In this document: positions 10,206 to 18,967 of the stretch, in pieces
Layout: the number at the start of each line of letters is the position of its first letter
Numbering within the stretch: the stretch's first letter is position 1
Assembly (NCBI GenBank): GCA_003427395.1
Contig: BFEA01000022.1
Coordinates: 4,209,462 to 4,236,004, forward strand
Length of the DNA stretch: 26,543 nucleotides
Source: Chara braunii
Taxonomy: Eukaryota; Streptophyta; Charophyceae; Charales; Characeae
Direction: 5' to 3'
Position numbers and translations under genes: made by a program
The notes under the pieces: generated by a model
The model's database searches: none
What the model saw: only the letters and a program-made list of their open reading frames with translations
What the model was told of the DNA's origin: nothing

Positions 10206-10568
10206 TGTTACATGTTGCGCCTGCAACAGGCTGCACGGGCCACTTTCAAGCCCGTGACATTTTCAGGCCAAAAGCCTGAAAACAAGGGCCTATAGGCTCC
10301 GTGTCCTTTCAGCGTGAAAGCCTGAAAACCAAGGCCTACAGGCCGTGTGTCGTTTCAGCCTAAATCAGGGCCTTTCCGGCCCTGAGTCTTTTCAGCCTGA
10401 AACTGAGGGCCATTTTCAGGCCCTCACGAGTTCGGCCTGCCCCGAAACTCAGGCACCAAACCAGGGTTTTAGCTCAGGCCATTTTTGGCCTATTTTCAAG
10501 ACAACCTTCGTTTGAGCTTCAACCCCAGGGTCTGGCACGTTTTGGCATTGCAAGAGCAGCCTCCTGGA

Positions 10569-10596
10569 CGGGCCAGCACTATAAAGGACTGGCCCG
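10569..10596 (+). promoter_or_regulatory. LTR-B TATA box inside an 8-bp inverted repeat
   Basis: CGGGCCAG (10569-10576) and CTGGCCCG (10589-10596) are perfect reverse complements. The 12-base loop holds TATAAA at 10580-10585. Transcription would be expected to start about 30 bases downstream, near the CAGGTAGTTATTAGG stretch. Confidence 0.6.
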
Positions 10597-10671
10597 CCCT
10601 GCAGGCCGCAGGTAGTTATTAGGTACTTCCCAGGCACTTCACGTGCAGTTCAGGAGGCAGGAGGTAGTCTT

Positions 10672-10770
10672 CAGGATTCGGCAGCAGCACTCTGGACAGG
10701 ATTCGGCAGCAGCACTCTGGACAGGATTCGGCAGCAGCACTCTGGACAGGATTCGGCAGCAGCACTCTGG
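10672..10770. repeat. 25-bp tandem repeat, four copies
   Basis: CAGGATTCGGCAGCAGCACT starts at 10672, 10697, 10722 and 10747, a strict 25-bp period, within the transcribed part of LTR B. Confidence 0.95.
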
Positions 10771-10800
10771 AGGAGCGCTGCAGTAGTAGTTGTAGCACTA

Positions 10801-10918
10801 GCAGTAGTCTTCAGTGCTGGGCGCTAGTAGCATTAGCGCTGGGCGCTAGTAGCATTAGCAGTAGTCTTCAGCGCTGGGCGCTAGTAGCATTAGCAGTAGT
10901 CTTCAGCGCTGGGCGCCA
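10801..10918. repeat. 35-bp tandem repeat in LTR B
   Basis: The unit GCAGTAGTCTTCAG plus CGCTGGGCGCTAGTAGCATTA repeats with a 35-bp period (10858, 10893), preceded at 10801 by a copy carrying an extra 22-bp half unit. The GCTGGGCGC core also occurs in the other two LTRs of the window. Confidence 0.9.
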
Positions 10919-11072
10919 TAGGAGCTAGAGCAGTACCAGAGAGAGAGAGAGAGATTGGGCGGAGGCCAGGGAGACTTGCCTGCAGCGCCGTTGCTCCAGC
11001 TTTGTCTTTGAGGTACCTGCAGCACAGCGCCATCATAGATAAACCTTGATGGAAGATTGTGCGGAATAACGA

Positions 11073-11174
11073 NNNNNNNNNNNNNNNNNNNNNNNNNNNN
11101 NNNNNNNNNNNNNNNNNNNNNNNNNNNNNNNNNNNNNNNNNNNNNNNNNNNNNNNNNNNNNNNNNNNNNNNNNN
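11073..11174. other. Assembly gap (102 N)
   Basis: An uninterrupted run of N inside or at the end of the gypsy-B LTR. The sequence just before it also occurs at 7664-7699, so the gap probably reflects a repeat that the assembler could not resolve. Confidence 0.99.
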
Positions 11175-12601
11175 GACATTTGGATCCAGACTCGACATGG
11201 GCTTCAGACATCTTGATGAGGGATTATTTGGGACTTGTAACGAGACTTGGTGTTGACGACTTTCCCATCTCCCCCCTCCTCTTCGTCTGATCCCCTCCTC
11301 TTCATCTGTGCATCTCTGGACCTGGCGCCTTCTTCCTGTGTATAGCGCCAGGCCCCTTCACACCTTGTGGTGAGAATGATGTATGTTTAGTCTGCATTGC
11401 GACATTGATTGGGCTCGTCACTAGTATTCTAGCATTCTGCTTCGCTATCTTGTACTACGTGAAAGAGGTCAGTCCCGGTCAGGTCAGGACTTGTATCTAA
11501 ATCTTCCACTGCGCTATTAAAACACCATTTGTATGTATCAGGATGAACACTGCTTGTTGAGATTTCACTAGCACTGCATTGTCCATCCCGTCCTCTTCAT
11601 CACATTGCGGATCCTCGTTTTATTATGCACATCACCCAACTGGGCATGTAACAGGAAGAGTATTGTTTTCTTGTCCAGCTGTTGGAGAGCACATCTGATT
11701 CACAGAGGACATGGTCAGTCTTCATGGGCAAGGATATCTTATCAATGGCGAGTGTAGTCCTGCCGACCGTCGGCTTCCCCTGACCCATCAGGGCCAACCA
11801 GCAAATTGTCCACCCATCAGCTGCCACCAGTCAGGGGTTGTTGGCCCATGCAAAAGCCAAACTTCTGTTTTTTCTTCTTCTCCTACTCTTGCGCTTCAGT
11901 GTTTTCAAAGCAGCCTTGATGGCCTTGGAATTCCGCTTCTGTAGAGCTCTCACCTGCACAATTCATAGGAGTGCTGGTTGAGTTGCTGTTCCTATTTTCA
12001 TTGAAGCGCCTGATATGGCCTTTCCACAATTAAACAATATCAGTTTTTGGTTATTACCACCGTCATCATTACTTCCCCAGACGGGCCAACACTGCATGCC
12101 TGCTGGATGTTTCCGCCAGGCCAGCAGCACGGGTTGCGTGCCCCGCTTTCCTAATCACCAAATGAAATTAAATAGGCTGCGACGTGGTGGTAACAGTCAA
12201 CTCTGCCCCCGTCCATTTACATTTGTACAATCCTGTCCTGGAAGCATAAACTCCCAGTGGACGCTTTTTGTTCTCCCAGGTTTCGACAGAATACGAGTCG
12301 CTCCCCATTCAAATTCTCCGTTGACTATCCCGTCTCGAAGCTTCAAAAGCTTTTCAAGCGAGGTACCGTCAATAATTGTTTGATCAGGGCCTGGAGTCAC
12401 CTTTTCGCGGAGTATCCAATAATGAATGCATCGGTGCGGACCATCAGCAGGGAAGGAAGTCTAAGACCGTAAAGCCTCAACGACTGCACGCCAGACATCC
12501 CCTGCGTTCATGACATCACTCGAGACTTTATGTTTTTAATACTTTTTATTTTATTTTTATTTGCAACAATAAAAAAATTCATAATTATAGAATCAAGATC
12601 T

Positions 12602-12830
12602 GAACAGCGAATAGGGCCACCTTTGAACCTCTTACCACCTCATTCAATCAGATCTACAAGAGGTAGCTCCAGTCATAAGCTACTCATCTTCATTAGGTTT
12701 TCTATCAAGCATAATCGGATATCGGGTAGGATTACCCTTCGGAACAGTGAATAGGGTCACCTTTGTATTCCCTACCATTTCATGCAGCCCGATCGACAAG
12801 AGATATCCCCTGTCTGAGGCTACGATCCTT
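12602..12830. repeat. Imperfect 140-bp direct duplication
   Basis: GAACAGCGAATAGGGCCACC at 12602 recurs as GAACAGTGAATAGGGTCACC at 12742, followed in both by CTTTG, a CCTACC/CTTACC segment, an AATCAGATC- or CCCGATCGACAAGAG-type segment, and an AGGTAGCTCC/AGATATCCCC segment. Most differences are transitions. Confidence 0.65.
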
Positions 12831-13249
12831 AATTAGTTTTCAACTCCCCCCCCTCCAACCACTCCCCCTTACCCAACCTCAAAGTTAATTTTCAGGGTTA
12901 TCTAGGGCGCAGTCACGGTTTCAGTTTTAAATCCACTTCAGGCATCCCTCGAATACAACACATCCCCACCCGACCCTAAAGCTGGGTTGTATACATTCAC
13001 GATTTTCCTCGCATTCGAGAAATCGTGACTGAAATGCATTTTGACAGCACCCTAGTTTTCCCTAATCTTTATTGCAGATTCAGGATGCTCTAGGCAAGCA
13101 CAGAGCAGCCCCCAGGTGGGATTTGAAAGAAAAAAAATCACAGTGCAATGCTGTCTGCCGCCGACTGCTGGCGGACAGACAGCCGATCGGTCTGCCGGAC
13201 CGCTTGGCTGCAAAACCTTCTGCCGTCGCCATCGGCAGGCCCTGTCCTG

Positions 13250-13325
13250 CTGAAAATCAAATACTATCAGGGCCAACTGAGGCCCCGTCCTTCGGAAAAT
13301 AAAATACTACCAGGGCCAAGTACCC
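13250..13325. repeat. Imperfect short direct repeat
   Basis: GAAAATCAAATACTATCAGG followed by GCCAA recurs about 45 bp later as GAAAATAAAATACTACCAGG followed by GCCAA, each preceded by a CTGTCCT/CCGTCCT segment. Confidence 0.65.
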
Positions 13326-14175
13326 CATTTCCTTGGCAGAACTATTGACTAACTCTGGATAACTCTTAATGACTGTGAGTCACCTGGGCCGGTTGGTCCA
13401 ACGTTAATTTTCAAGGCCGTCACCCTTTTCAAATTGTGTTTGTCTACTGTAGCCATACCCAGGTAGCTTCGTTGAAACAGCAGCCGTTGCTGCAGGGATG
13501 TCTACGTCCTGAGTTTCAAAATTAGCAATCACTACGGTGCTTAATATGTTCCCAGCAGGTGACCCCCCTCCCCCCCCAACCAAATAGATTCAAACATTTT
13601 CCAAAACAAAAAAAAAAAGCCAAGGTGCTAGCATCAGCCCTTGGTGCAACTGTAACTTTTTTTCTTTTACTTTCTCAACTGTAACTTTCTAATGACATTG
13701 TCGTATAATCATACGTATTTGTCTCCTGGCTTTTGAATGGAAGCCCGGAGCAGCCACCGCTCCACAGCAATCTGAAAATGTCGAATTGTTGGCCACTTTT
13801 GCCATAATAGGAAGATGTCATCATTGCACTAAGGAATTCTTATCAGATGCATGATAAGCTATCCCATTCCTTGGGTTGCTTAGGGGAAAAAAAAGAAAAA
13901 AAAAAAAGAAGAAAAAGCTATCCCATTCCTTGTATCAGATGTCACAACAATGACTGCGTCCTTTCATTTATGTTTCCCTCTCAGCCTTCTCCCACCTTCT
14001 CCACGCTCCCCTTTCACCCAACCTTCGGCCCATTTGCTTGCGCATTTGTCTGTATGAGTGAATAGCTGTTCGAGATCCGCGCTCACATTCCATGGCCCGA
14101 GAAAGAGGAGTGGATTGTTCAGTGAGAACAAAGATCAATCAAACAAAGAAGATTGATTGGGCATCTGTAACTTAC

Positions 14176-14258
14176 CTCCCTCCAGCTGTGGGACCAACCC
14201 ATGCATCTCTGAGTACTTTCTTGTACCATCCACTTGCAAACACGTGTCCTATGTAGAA
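14176..14258 (-). CDS. Calpain-like protease, exon at the start of domain III
   Basis: An 83-base minus-strand exon between acceptor GCTGTCAAG and donor GTAAGTTAC. It translates to 27 residues plus two bases and includes GWYKKVLRD and AWVGPTAGG. Calpains have a W-x-G-x-TAGG block where the C2-like domain III follows the protease core, and this exon would follow the exon at 17249-17395 in phase 0. Between the two lies a roughly 3-kb intron loaded with repeats. The next exon should begin in phase 2 at lower coordinates; I could not find it. The match is short, so the call rests on the TAGG block together with its position after a clear calpain exon. Confidence 0.6.
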
Positions 14259-14570
14259 CTTGACAGCAAAGACGAAACACATGTTATGAGTAAAACAAGA
14301 CCTGAAGGCGGAAGCCTAAGACTATGCAGGGCAGTGCACACAGGAACAAATACACACATACATAATGTGAAAAACAAAACAAAAAAAGAATGTGGAACCT
14401 CAATGGTTTGGGGGGGGGGAGGAAGATTATGATATCAGCAGGGGGGTTTGAACTGCTAGAGGTGTATGTCTTATCTGGCGGTCCGATCAGGACTGAAGAG
14501 GTGGTTTTGATCCTTTTGCTGCCTTTGAATGTCTATCATGATGTAATTTTGGACAATTTTTCCGTATAAG

Positions 14571-14669
14571 GGACGCTGAACCCGGTTTTCAGCAGGTGAT
14601 ACTCCCTACCAATAGAATGGAGTCTCAGCTGGGTGATTAGGAATGATTGCTCTTATCATCATTCCTAAT
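14571..14669. repeat. Three-stem-loop repeat, copy A
   Basis: Three consecutive hairpins: GCTGAA/TTCAGC with loop CCCGGTT (14575-14593), ACTCC/GGAGT with loop CTACCAATAGAAT (14601-14623), and a perfect 12-bp stem ATTAGGAATGAT/ATCATTCCTAAT with loop TGCTCTTATC (14636-14669). Copy B at 15901 keeps all loops while the stem pairs change together. The element may be a SINE-like repeat on the minus strand or another structured RNA. Confidence 0.7.
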
Positions 14670-14693
14670 GACTTCAGTTGTGTTTTATTTATT

Positions 14694-14759
14694 AAAAAAA
14701 AAAAAAAAAAAAAAANNNAANCCCNCCNTTTNCANAAAAAAAAAAAAAAAAAAAAAAAG
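14694..14759. repeat. Poly(A) tract with unresolved bases
   Basis: A long A run is interrupted by Ns at 14716-14735 (AAANCCCNCCNTTTN), so its length and content are uncertain. Confidence 0.95.
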
Positions 14760-14807
14760 GCAGAAGAAGTGTCCAGTGTCCTTTACACCAGGAAACCACT
14801 CAACGGA

Positions 14808-15165
14808 GGGGTACCCATGGTCCCCCTGCGACTTAGTTTAATAACCAAAAGACAGCACAGGCCCGCGTCCTGATGATCCACCAGTTTACAAGGGGAGATG
14901 CAGGGGTACTACCAAATTTTGTAGTTCCCCACATGATGGAATACCATGCAGGCCTCCACAAAAGTGGGACCGGTACCCATGGTCCCCTTGTACACCGGCA
15001 CTAGGATGGAGGCAGTGGTGCTTTGAGATCACGACTCCAGTGGCCTGAGCCAGAAGCGTGGTTTCCAGACCAAGAGACATAAACAGCCCAGTTTGAAATC
15101 TGAAGGCACTCCAGACCAGTTTCAAACTGGGGGCTGATTCTTTGTGGGGAACCTGGGGGTACTAC
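14808..15165. repeat. Short repeats and a 14-bp inverted repeat
   Basis: GGTACCCATGGTCCCC occurs at 14810-14825 and 14972-14987, and GGGGTACTAC near 14902 and 15152. AGCCCAGTTTGAAA (15085-15098) pairs with TTTCAAACTGGGGGCT (15120-15135) apart from two extra G, and CCAGTTTCAAACTGG (15116-15130) is itself a perfect palindrome with a single-base centre. No gene is supported here. Confidence 0.6.
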
Positions 15166-15577
15166 TTTCTTTGTGGATGTGACCTTGCTTTTTTTTGTCG
15201 GTTCTGTTTTCCTTTTCTGTCTACGCTGTTTTTCTCTTCCTTTTGACTTCTGCAGGGAAATCGCACAGGAGGAACTCAAGTCACGTGCACCGCAAACTCT
15301 CTTGGCCAGCATGCATATGGCAACCAGACTACCGTCTTCCCCCCCGAACATAACGAGACCTGATAATGAATCTATCGAAGCTATATTTCCGGTCAGGAAC
15401 AGCTCAAATAAGTGTGCGTTGTGTTCGGGGGAAGATGGTAGTAGCAGAAACGACAGAGCATTGACCACACCAGCACAACAACAGACAACATTGAAGTCTC
15501 TTTGATGATGAACAGCTTTCAACAATGAATACAACAGCAACAGTAACAGTTCCTTACCCTTGCCGGTGTCCATGCGC

Positions 15578-15657
15578 AAGGCTACGGATTTGAACCGGCA
15601 ACCTCATACCACAATGCGCATTTCCAACCGGTGCTCTAACCACTGAGCTACATCAAC
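15578..15657 (-). repeat. tRNA-derived SINE-like element or tRNA pseudogene
   Basis: On the minus strand there is a clear pol III internal promoter: A box TAGCTCAGTGG (15640-15650) with D-arm partner GAGC, and B box GGTTCAAATCC (15586-15596). The boxes are 43 bases apart, longer than in a standard tRNA. The acceptor ends (GTTGATG and its expected partner) and the outer T stem do not pair, and no normal anticodon stem forms. It is therefore not a functional tRNA but the head of a SINE or a decayed tRNA copy. The downstream (minus-strand) body runs toward about 15500 without a clear tail. Confidence 0.65.
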
Positions 15658-15900
15658 TGGACAGTTGATCCTGGACTTATAGTGGGTTAGCAACCCGAAA
15701 TATGTGGGAAGCTGGGAACCAAATGTAACTTGGAAGAAGACGAAAGTGACGACACCAACCGTAAAACACAAAAATGACAAAAGTGACGACTTGCAACCAG
15801 AAGTTGATCTAGCGGTGAAAATGACCATGACACAGAGAACAACAGCACAAAGGGAACGACTTGTTGAACCCTTAAGTCAAGTTCCACAACTGTTATCATG

Positions 15901-16003
15901 GGACGCTGGACCCGGTTTCCAGCTGGTGCGGCTCCCCACCAATAGATAGGAGCCATCTGTAGGAATAGCTAGGGGTACATGCTCTTATCATTACCCCTAG
16001 CTA
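15901..16003. repeat. Three-stem-loop repeat, copy B
   Basis: Hairpins GCTGGA/TCCAGC with loop CCCGGTT (15905-15923), GGCTCC/GGAGCC with loop CCACCAATAGATA (15930-15954), and a perfect 12-bp stem TAGCTAGGGGTA/TACCCCTAGCTA around TGCTCTTATCA (15966-16003). Copy A has the same loops on different stems. The repeat ends a few bases before the solo LTR. Confidence 0.7.
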
Positions 16004-16011
16004 GACCTTCA

Positions 16012-17131
16012 TGTGAGGAATGTGCCCTCAAGGGGACCTAGCCAACATGCACAGGTTCTGGACAGTGGCCCATAGCAAGCCTCGTGCCCGCCCGAAGTGA
16101 AGGCGGGCCTGAATATCCACGAGAGGCCCTTATCTCAGCATTTTCCAATGTGGGTATCAGACAGTTGCTGCACGCCAGTTGGTTGAAGTGCAACCTGGCC
16201 TCTCCCTAAGCTCTTTCCAGAAGCAGCAGCTGTGTCAAGCAGTTGAGCCCAGGACGCAGGTGGTTGAGCCCTGGGCACAGGCAGTGTGAGGCCAATACAT
16301 CACAAAGTGGCCGCGGGCCAATGAGAATGCAGCATTGTCGTCACACCTGCCCTGCGGGCCAATGCAAACACGGTGAACACTTGGAGCGTGGAGGCATCCT
16401 GGAAGTGCCCAATCGAAGAGGGCCCAGGCCCTTAACTGTAGAAATGGGCCTGGGCGCAGACACTGGGACCCAACCGGAAGCCACTGGAAACTTCCTCGGC
16501 CAGGCCGAAGCAGACCAGTGGGGCAGCTACTCCCATATAGGGAGGAGGCTGGACAGGGGAAGGCATTATGGCCTAGGCAGGCAATGCGGACACGCTGCTG
16601 CGACACTGCGCAAGTGTCTGCATTAGCGCTGCTGGCTGGGGCACAAGCGGGCGCTATGAGGTGAAGAGGGGCGCTCAGGGCAGCGGGGCGCTTAGCGGCT
16701 AGCCGGGCTGCAGGGGCGCGGGCAGGTGACGGGTGACGGTGGTCTTCAGGAAGGAGGCGCATGAGTGGGTGGACAAGGTCTGATGAGGGGAGACAAGAGA
16801 ACGTACCTGGTGTATGTGGGAGGTCGGCATTGGTGTTGACGTCATGTACATTGGTCTTCGACGGCGAAGTGAGCCTGTTGCACGAATGTAGATAGGATAG
16901 ATAGGCTGAGTAGAGTAGGCTGGGCGCTGGGCGCCATACAGTAGGAGAGACATTGAGTACTGTGTTGGTGTGGCCTGAGGGCTTGGACATTGGCTCACGA
17001 GTTCATTGTATCGCTCTTATGTGGATGGAATCTTCGTGCATTTGAGCTCTCTGCCTGGTACATGACTATCTGGACTTCTGCGTGATTTTGCAACTTGGTT
17101 TTGTCTATCACTCTCGCTCATATTCCTTGCA
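16012..17131 (+). repeat. Solo LTR related to gypsy element A
   Basis: Starts TGTGAGGAATG (compare TGCGAGGATTT in LTR A) and ends TTGCTCA-like CTCATATTCCTTGCA (compare CTCATTTTCGTTGCA). Between these it keeps the same order of landmarks: CGAGAGGCCCT, CACGCCAGTTGGTT, a CCCATATAGGGA TATA-like box near 16534, and GCTGGGCGC near 16920. No PBS follows, so it is a solo LTR. TTCA lies just before (16008-16011) and just after (17132-17135), a possible 4-bp remnant of the target duplication. The long minus-strand ORF across it (16235-16990) is GC-skewed LTR sequence, not a gene. Confidence 0.7.
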
Positions 17132-17248
17132 TTCAGAACTTGAAGTAAGGGGAAAAAAAAAGTTCCATAGCTGTTACATCATTCATAATAACTCAGTTTA
17201 CGCCCGGATTCTATATGGCACTGTAGCTGCGTGAACCATAAATCTTAC

Positions 17249-17395
17249 CTTATTGAAAAACACTATGAGGTCGTCATATGACATCCAAAACATCCTTTTA
17301 TCACGTTCAGGGGTGTAATTCAACTCCTGTCTCACCCAGAGGTTCTCCTGCTTCTCCCATTCTCCACTGGCGGTTGACCAAGAGCCTTGCCATTC
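17249..17395 (-). CDS. Calpain-like cysteine protease, core-domain exon
   Basis: A 147-base minus-strand exon (49 codons, phase 0 at both ends) between acceptor ACAATGCAG and donor GTAAGATTT. The translation starts EWQGSWSTASGEW and ends RMFWMSYDDLIVFF. This is the hallmark end of the calpain (C2 family) protease core: E-W-x-G-x-W-S followed about 25 residues later by FWMSYxD and a phenylalanine-rich helix. The catalytic Cys, His and Asn lie in exons upstream, which on the minus strand means beyond 17395. Gypsy element A begins only 460 bp away, so the preceding exon is likely on its far side, outside the window. It differs enough from the plant DEK1 calpain as I know it that I give no gene symbol. 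Calpains are calcium-regulated intracellular proteases; nothing here shows this protein's targets. Confidence 0.8.
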
Positions 17396-17854
17396 CTGCA
17401 TTGTAATCATCATGTCGCATATGTGCAGCATCATGAGTTAATATCATCATGACAGTCCAGTAAGGGTACCTGGAAGGTTAAAGCTCAGGTCATTGATTGT
17501 TATCATGGAAATGGAAAAGAGAACAGAGGAGACCAAATTTAACAATCTACGCTCTAAACTTTGCATCTTTGTGTAAGAAAGACATGAAGGGATCAGACGA
17601 AATACTGTGGTGACATTGGTGAGGTAAAATAGTGAACCTTCCCCATTGTTACGCCAACCGACTCTTTTGAGTTTTTTCCCCGGTCAGACAACATATTGTT
17701 GCTGCTCATTACCCGTTTAGGAGACAGCCAGATGTGCTCTGCGAACCACCAGCAAGAATACTTAGAATACTGAATGCATTGAGCCTCATTGCTCGGCACC
17801 TTGAGCACACACACACACATTCAGAGATCACACGAAACCACAGTGGAAACCAGA
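17396..17854. other. Calpain intron sequence up to the gypsy A insertion
   Basis: No coding sequence recognised on either strand. A short (CA)n run lies at 17806-17818. The stretch ends where LTR A begins (TGCGAGG at 17855). Confidence 0.5.
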
Positions 17855-18952
17855 TGCGAGGATTTGGGTCCTCAACAGGCCTAAGGGGGCCCTGTTGCAA
17901 ATGTGCCCGCCCTAACTGAAGGTGCGCCTAACAAATCACGAGAGGCCCTCAGCTGCCAATTTCGTACTTGGGGTCCAGGCAGTTTCGTCACGCCAGTTGG
18001 TTACGGGAAACACAGGCCGAGTAGCGAGAAATTCCACGGCCTTCCGGGCCTTTCAGAAAAATGCTGGCCCTGGGCGAGAATCGCAGCTTCATACACAGAC
18101 AGTTGGGAGGCCCAACTGAATGAGGCCCAGTAGCTGCAACAGAGGTGCAGCATCCTGGGTCCTACCGAAAGCTTCTGGGCCGAGGCCCAGGCCAGCCAGG
18201 CTGCGAAGGCAGGCGGGCTCATTCCATATAGGGAAGAGCTCGCTGCCTGGCCTCTCATTCGGGCACTTGCATGCTAGCGNGCCCAGGCCAGCCAGGCTGC
18301 GAAGGCAGGCGGGCTCATTCCATATAGGGAAGAGCTCGCTGCCTGGCCTCTCATTCGGGCACTTGCATGCTAGCGGCAGCGCTGCTGGAGCGGACGGTCG
18401 TGGGCTGTGGATGGCGCTGAGAGGCTAGGTGCGGGCACGTGCGGTCGTGTGCAGCAAAGGGCGCTGCTGAGGGCAGCGCCATAGCCCATCCTCCATAGCC
18501 AGGTGGGCTTGGTCTACAGTGAGGCGCAGGGGGTGGTCTTTGGGTGTACAGAGGGAAGACGCGGGTGTATGTCGAGGGAGAGAGAGAGAAGGATGATGAT
18601 GATGATGATGTGAGGGCACATACCTGGTAACAACGATGGTCTGCTACGGGCGACATCTTCAAGTACTTTGTTGGCTGCTGACGTCAACAGTTGCATTGTC
18701 AATTAGTAGGCTAGTAGTAGCTGTGTAGGGAGTAGGCTGGGCGCCGAGCGCCAAGTAGGGAGAAGGGGCCTGGACACATATGTTGGTGGTGGTGAGAGCA
18801 AGCTCTCATTGACATTGGTTTTCAGTGTTACGATTCTCCATTGGTGTCATATTGGTGCAATGCTGCTTCCTGAACACTGTGATACGATCTGGNTTTCAAT
18901 GTCATTGTGCAATCTGTATATTGTCATCTCGCTATTGCTCATTTTCGTTGCA
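17855..18952 (+). repeat. 5' LTR of gypsy element A
   Basis: TGCGAGGATTTGGGTCCTC at the start matches the 3' LTR at 26117. The end ...TCGTTGCA precedes the PBS by three bases. TATA-like CATATAGGGA occurs at 18225 and again at 18321 because a 95-bp block is duplicated around a single N. GCTGGGCGC lies near 18736 and a (GAT)n run at 18592-18611. Confidence 0.88.
18185..18375 (+). repeat. Exact 95-bp duplication around a single N in LTR A
   Basis: 18185-18279 and 18281-18375 are identical, separated by N at 18280. The 3' LTR copy in this window ends at exactly the same base (GCTAGCG, 26543). This suggests contig-end overlap rather than a biological duplication. Confidence 0.85.
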
Positions 18953-18955
18953 ATT

Positions 18956-18967
18956 TGGTATCAGAGC
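18956..18967 (+). promoter_or_regulatory. Primer-binding site, initiator-Met tRNA
   Basis: TGGTATCAGAGC is complementary to the 3' end of plant initiator methionine tRNA, the usual primer of plant Ty3/gypsy and Ty1/copia elements. It lies three bases after the LTR end. Confidence 0.92.

Larger units (their letters stand above)
10206..11072 (+). repeat. 3' LTR of gypsy element B (runs into gap)
   Basis: Begins TGTTACATG immediately after the polypurine tract. U3 contains about 46-bp modules built on GGCCTGAAAA and TTTTCAGGCC (10257-10440). A TATAAA box at 10580-10585 lies in the loop of an inverted repeat. Downstream come four 25-bp repeats (10672-10770) and 35-bp repeats with GCTGGGCGC (10801-10918). 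The 3' end is hidden by the N gap; a possible continuation ends near TTGTAACG at 11236-11243, but I could not confirm this. Confidence 0.75.
11175..14175. other. Mostly unassigned region downstream of gypsy B
   Basis: No gene is firmly supported. On the minus strand, 12197-12400 encodes a hydrophilic stretch ([18 protein letters not shown]) and 11836-11955 a strongly basic one (KTLKRKSRRRRKN) preceded by an AG acceptor-like site. Either could be an exon, perhaps of the calpain gene or another minus-strand gene, but I recognise no domain. The region also holds imperfect duplications at 12602-12830 and 13250-13325, several A- and C-rich tracts, and a GTCTGCCGCC/GGCGGACAGAC hairpin near 13149-13180. 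Confidence 0.35.
14259..17248 (-). other. Large calpain intron filled with repeats
   Basis: Between the two calpain-like exons, reading the minus strand, the donor is GTAAGATTT (17241-17248) and the acceptor GCTGTCAAG. The interval contains the solo LTR 16012-17131, stem-loop repeats at 14571-14669 and 15901-16003, a tRNA-derived element at 15578-15657, and a poly(A) tract with Ns. No other coding sequence is supported. A plus-strand segment after CTTCTGCAG near 15255 is open for about 80 codons but has no recognisable motif. Confidence 0.5.

Noticed and set aside
15001-15579. 192-codon minus-strand ORF
   Set aside because: It overlaps the SINE-like element and short repeats, with low-complexity Lys/Leu runs; no domain seen.
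15578-15657. Functional tRNA gene
   Set aside because: Acceptor and anticodon stems do not pair, T stem has only three pairs, and box spacing is too long.
16235-16990. 251-codon minus-strand ORF
   Set aside because: It lies wholly inside the solo LTR, has a Pro/Ser/Ala/Cys composition from GC-rich repeats and no domain; the related LTR A does not keep the frame.
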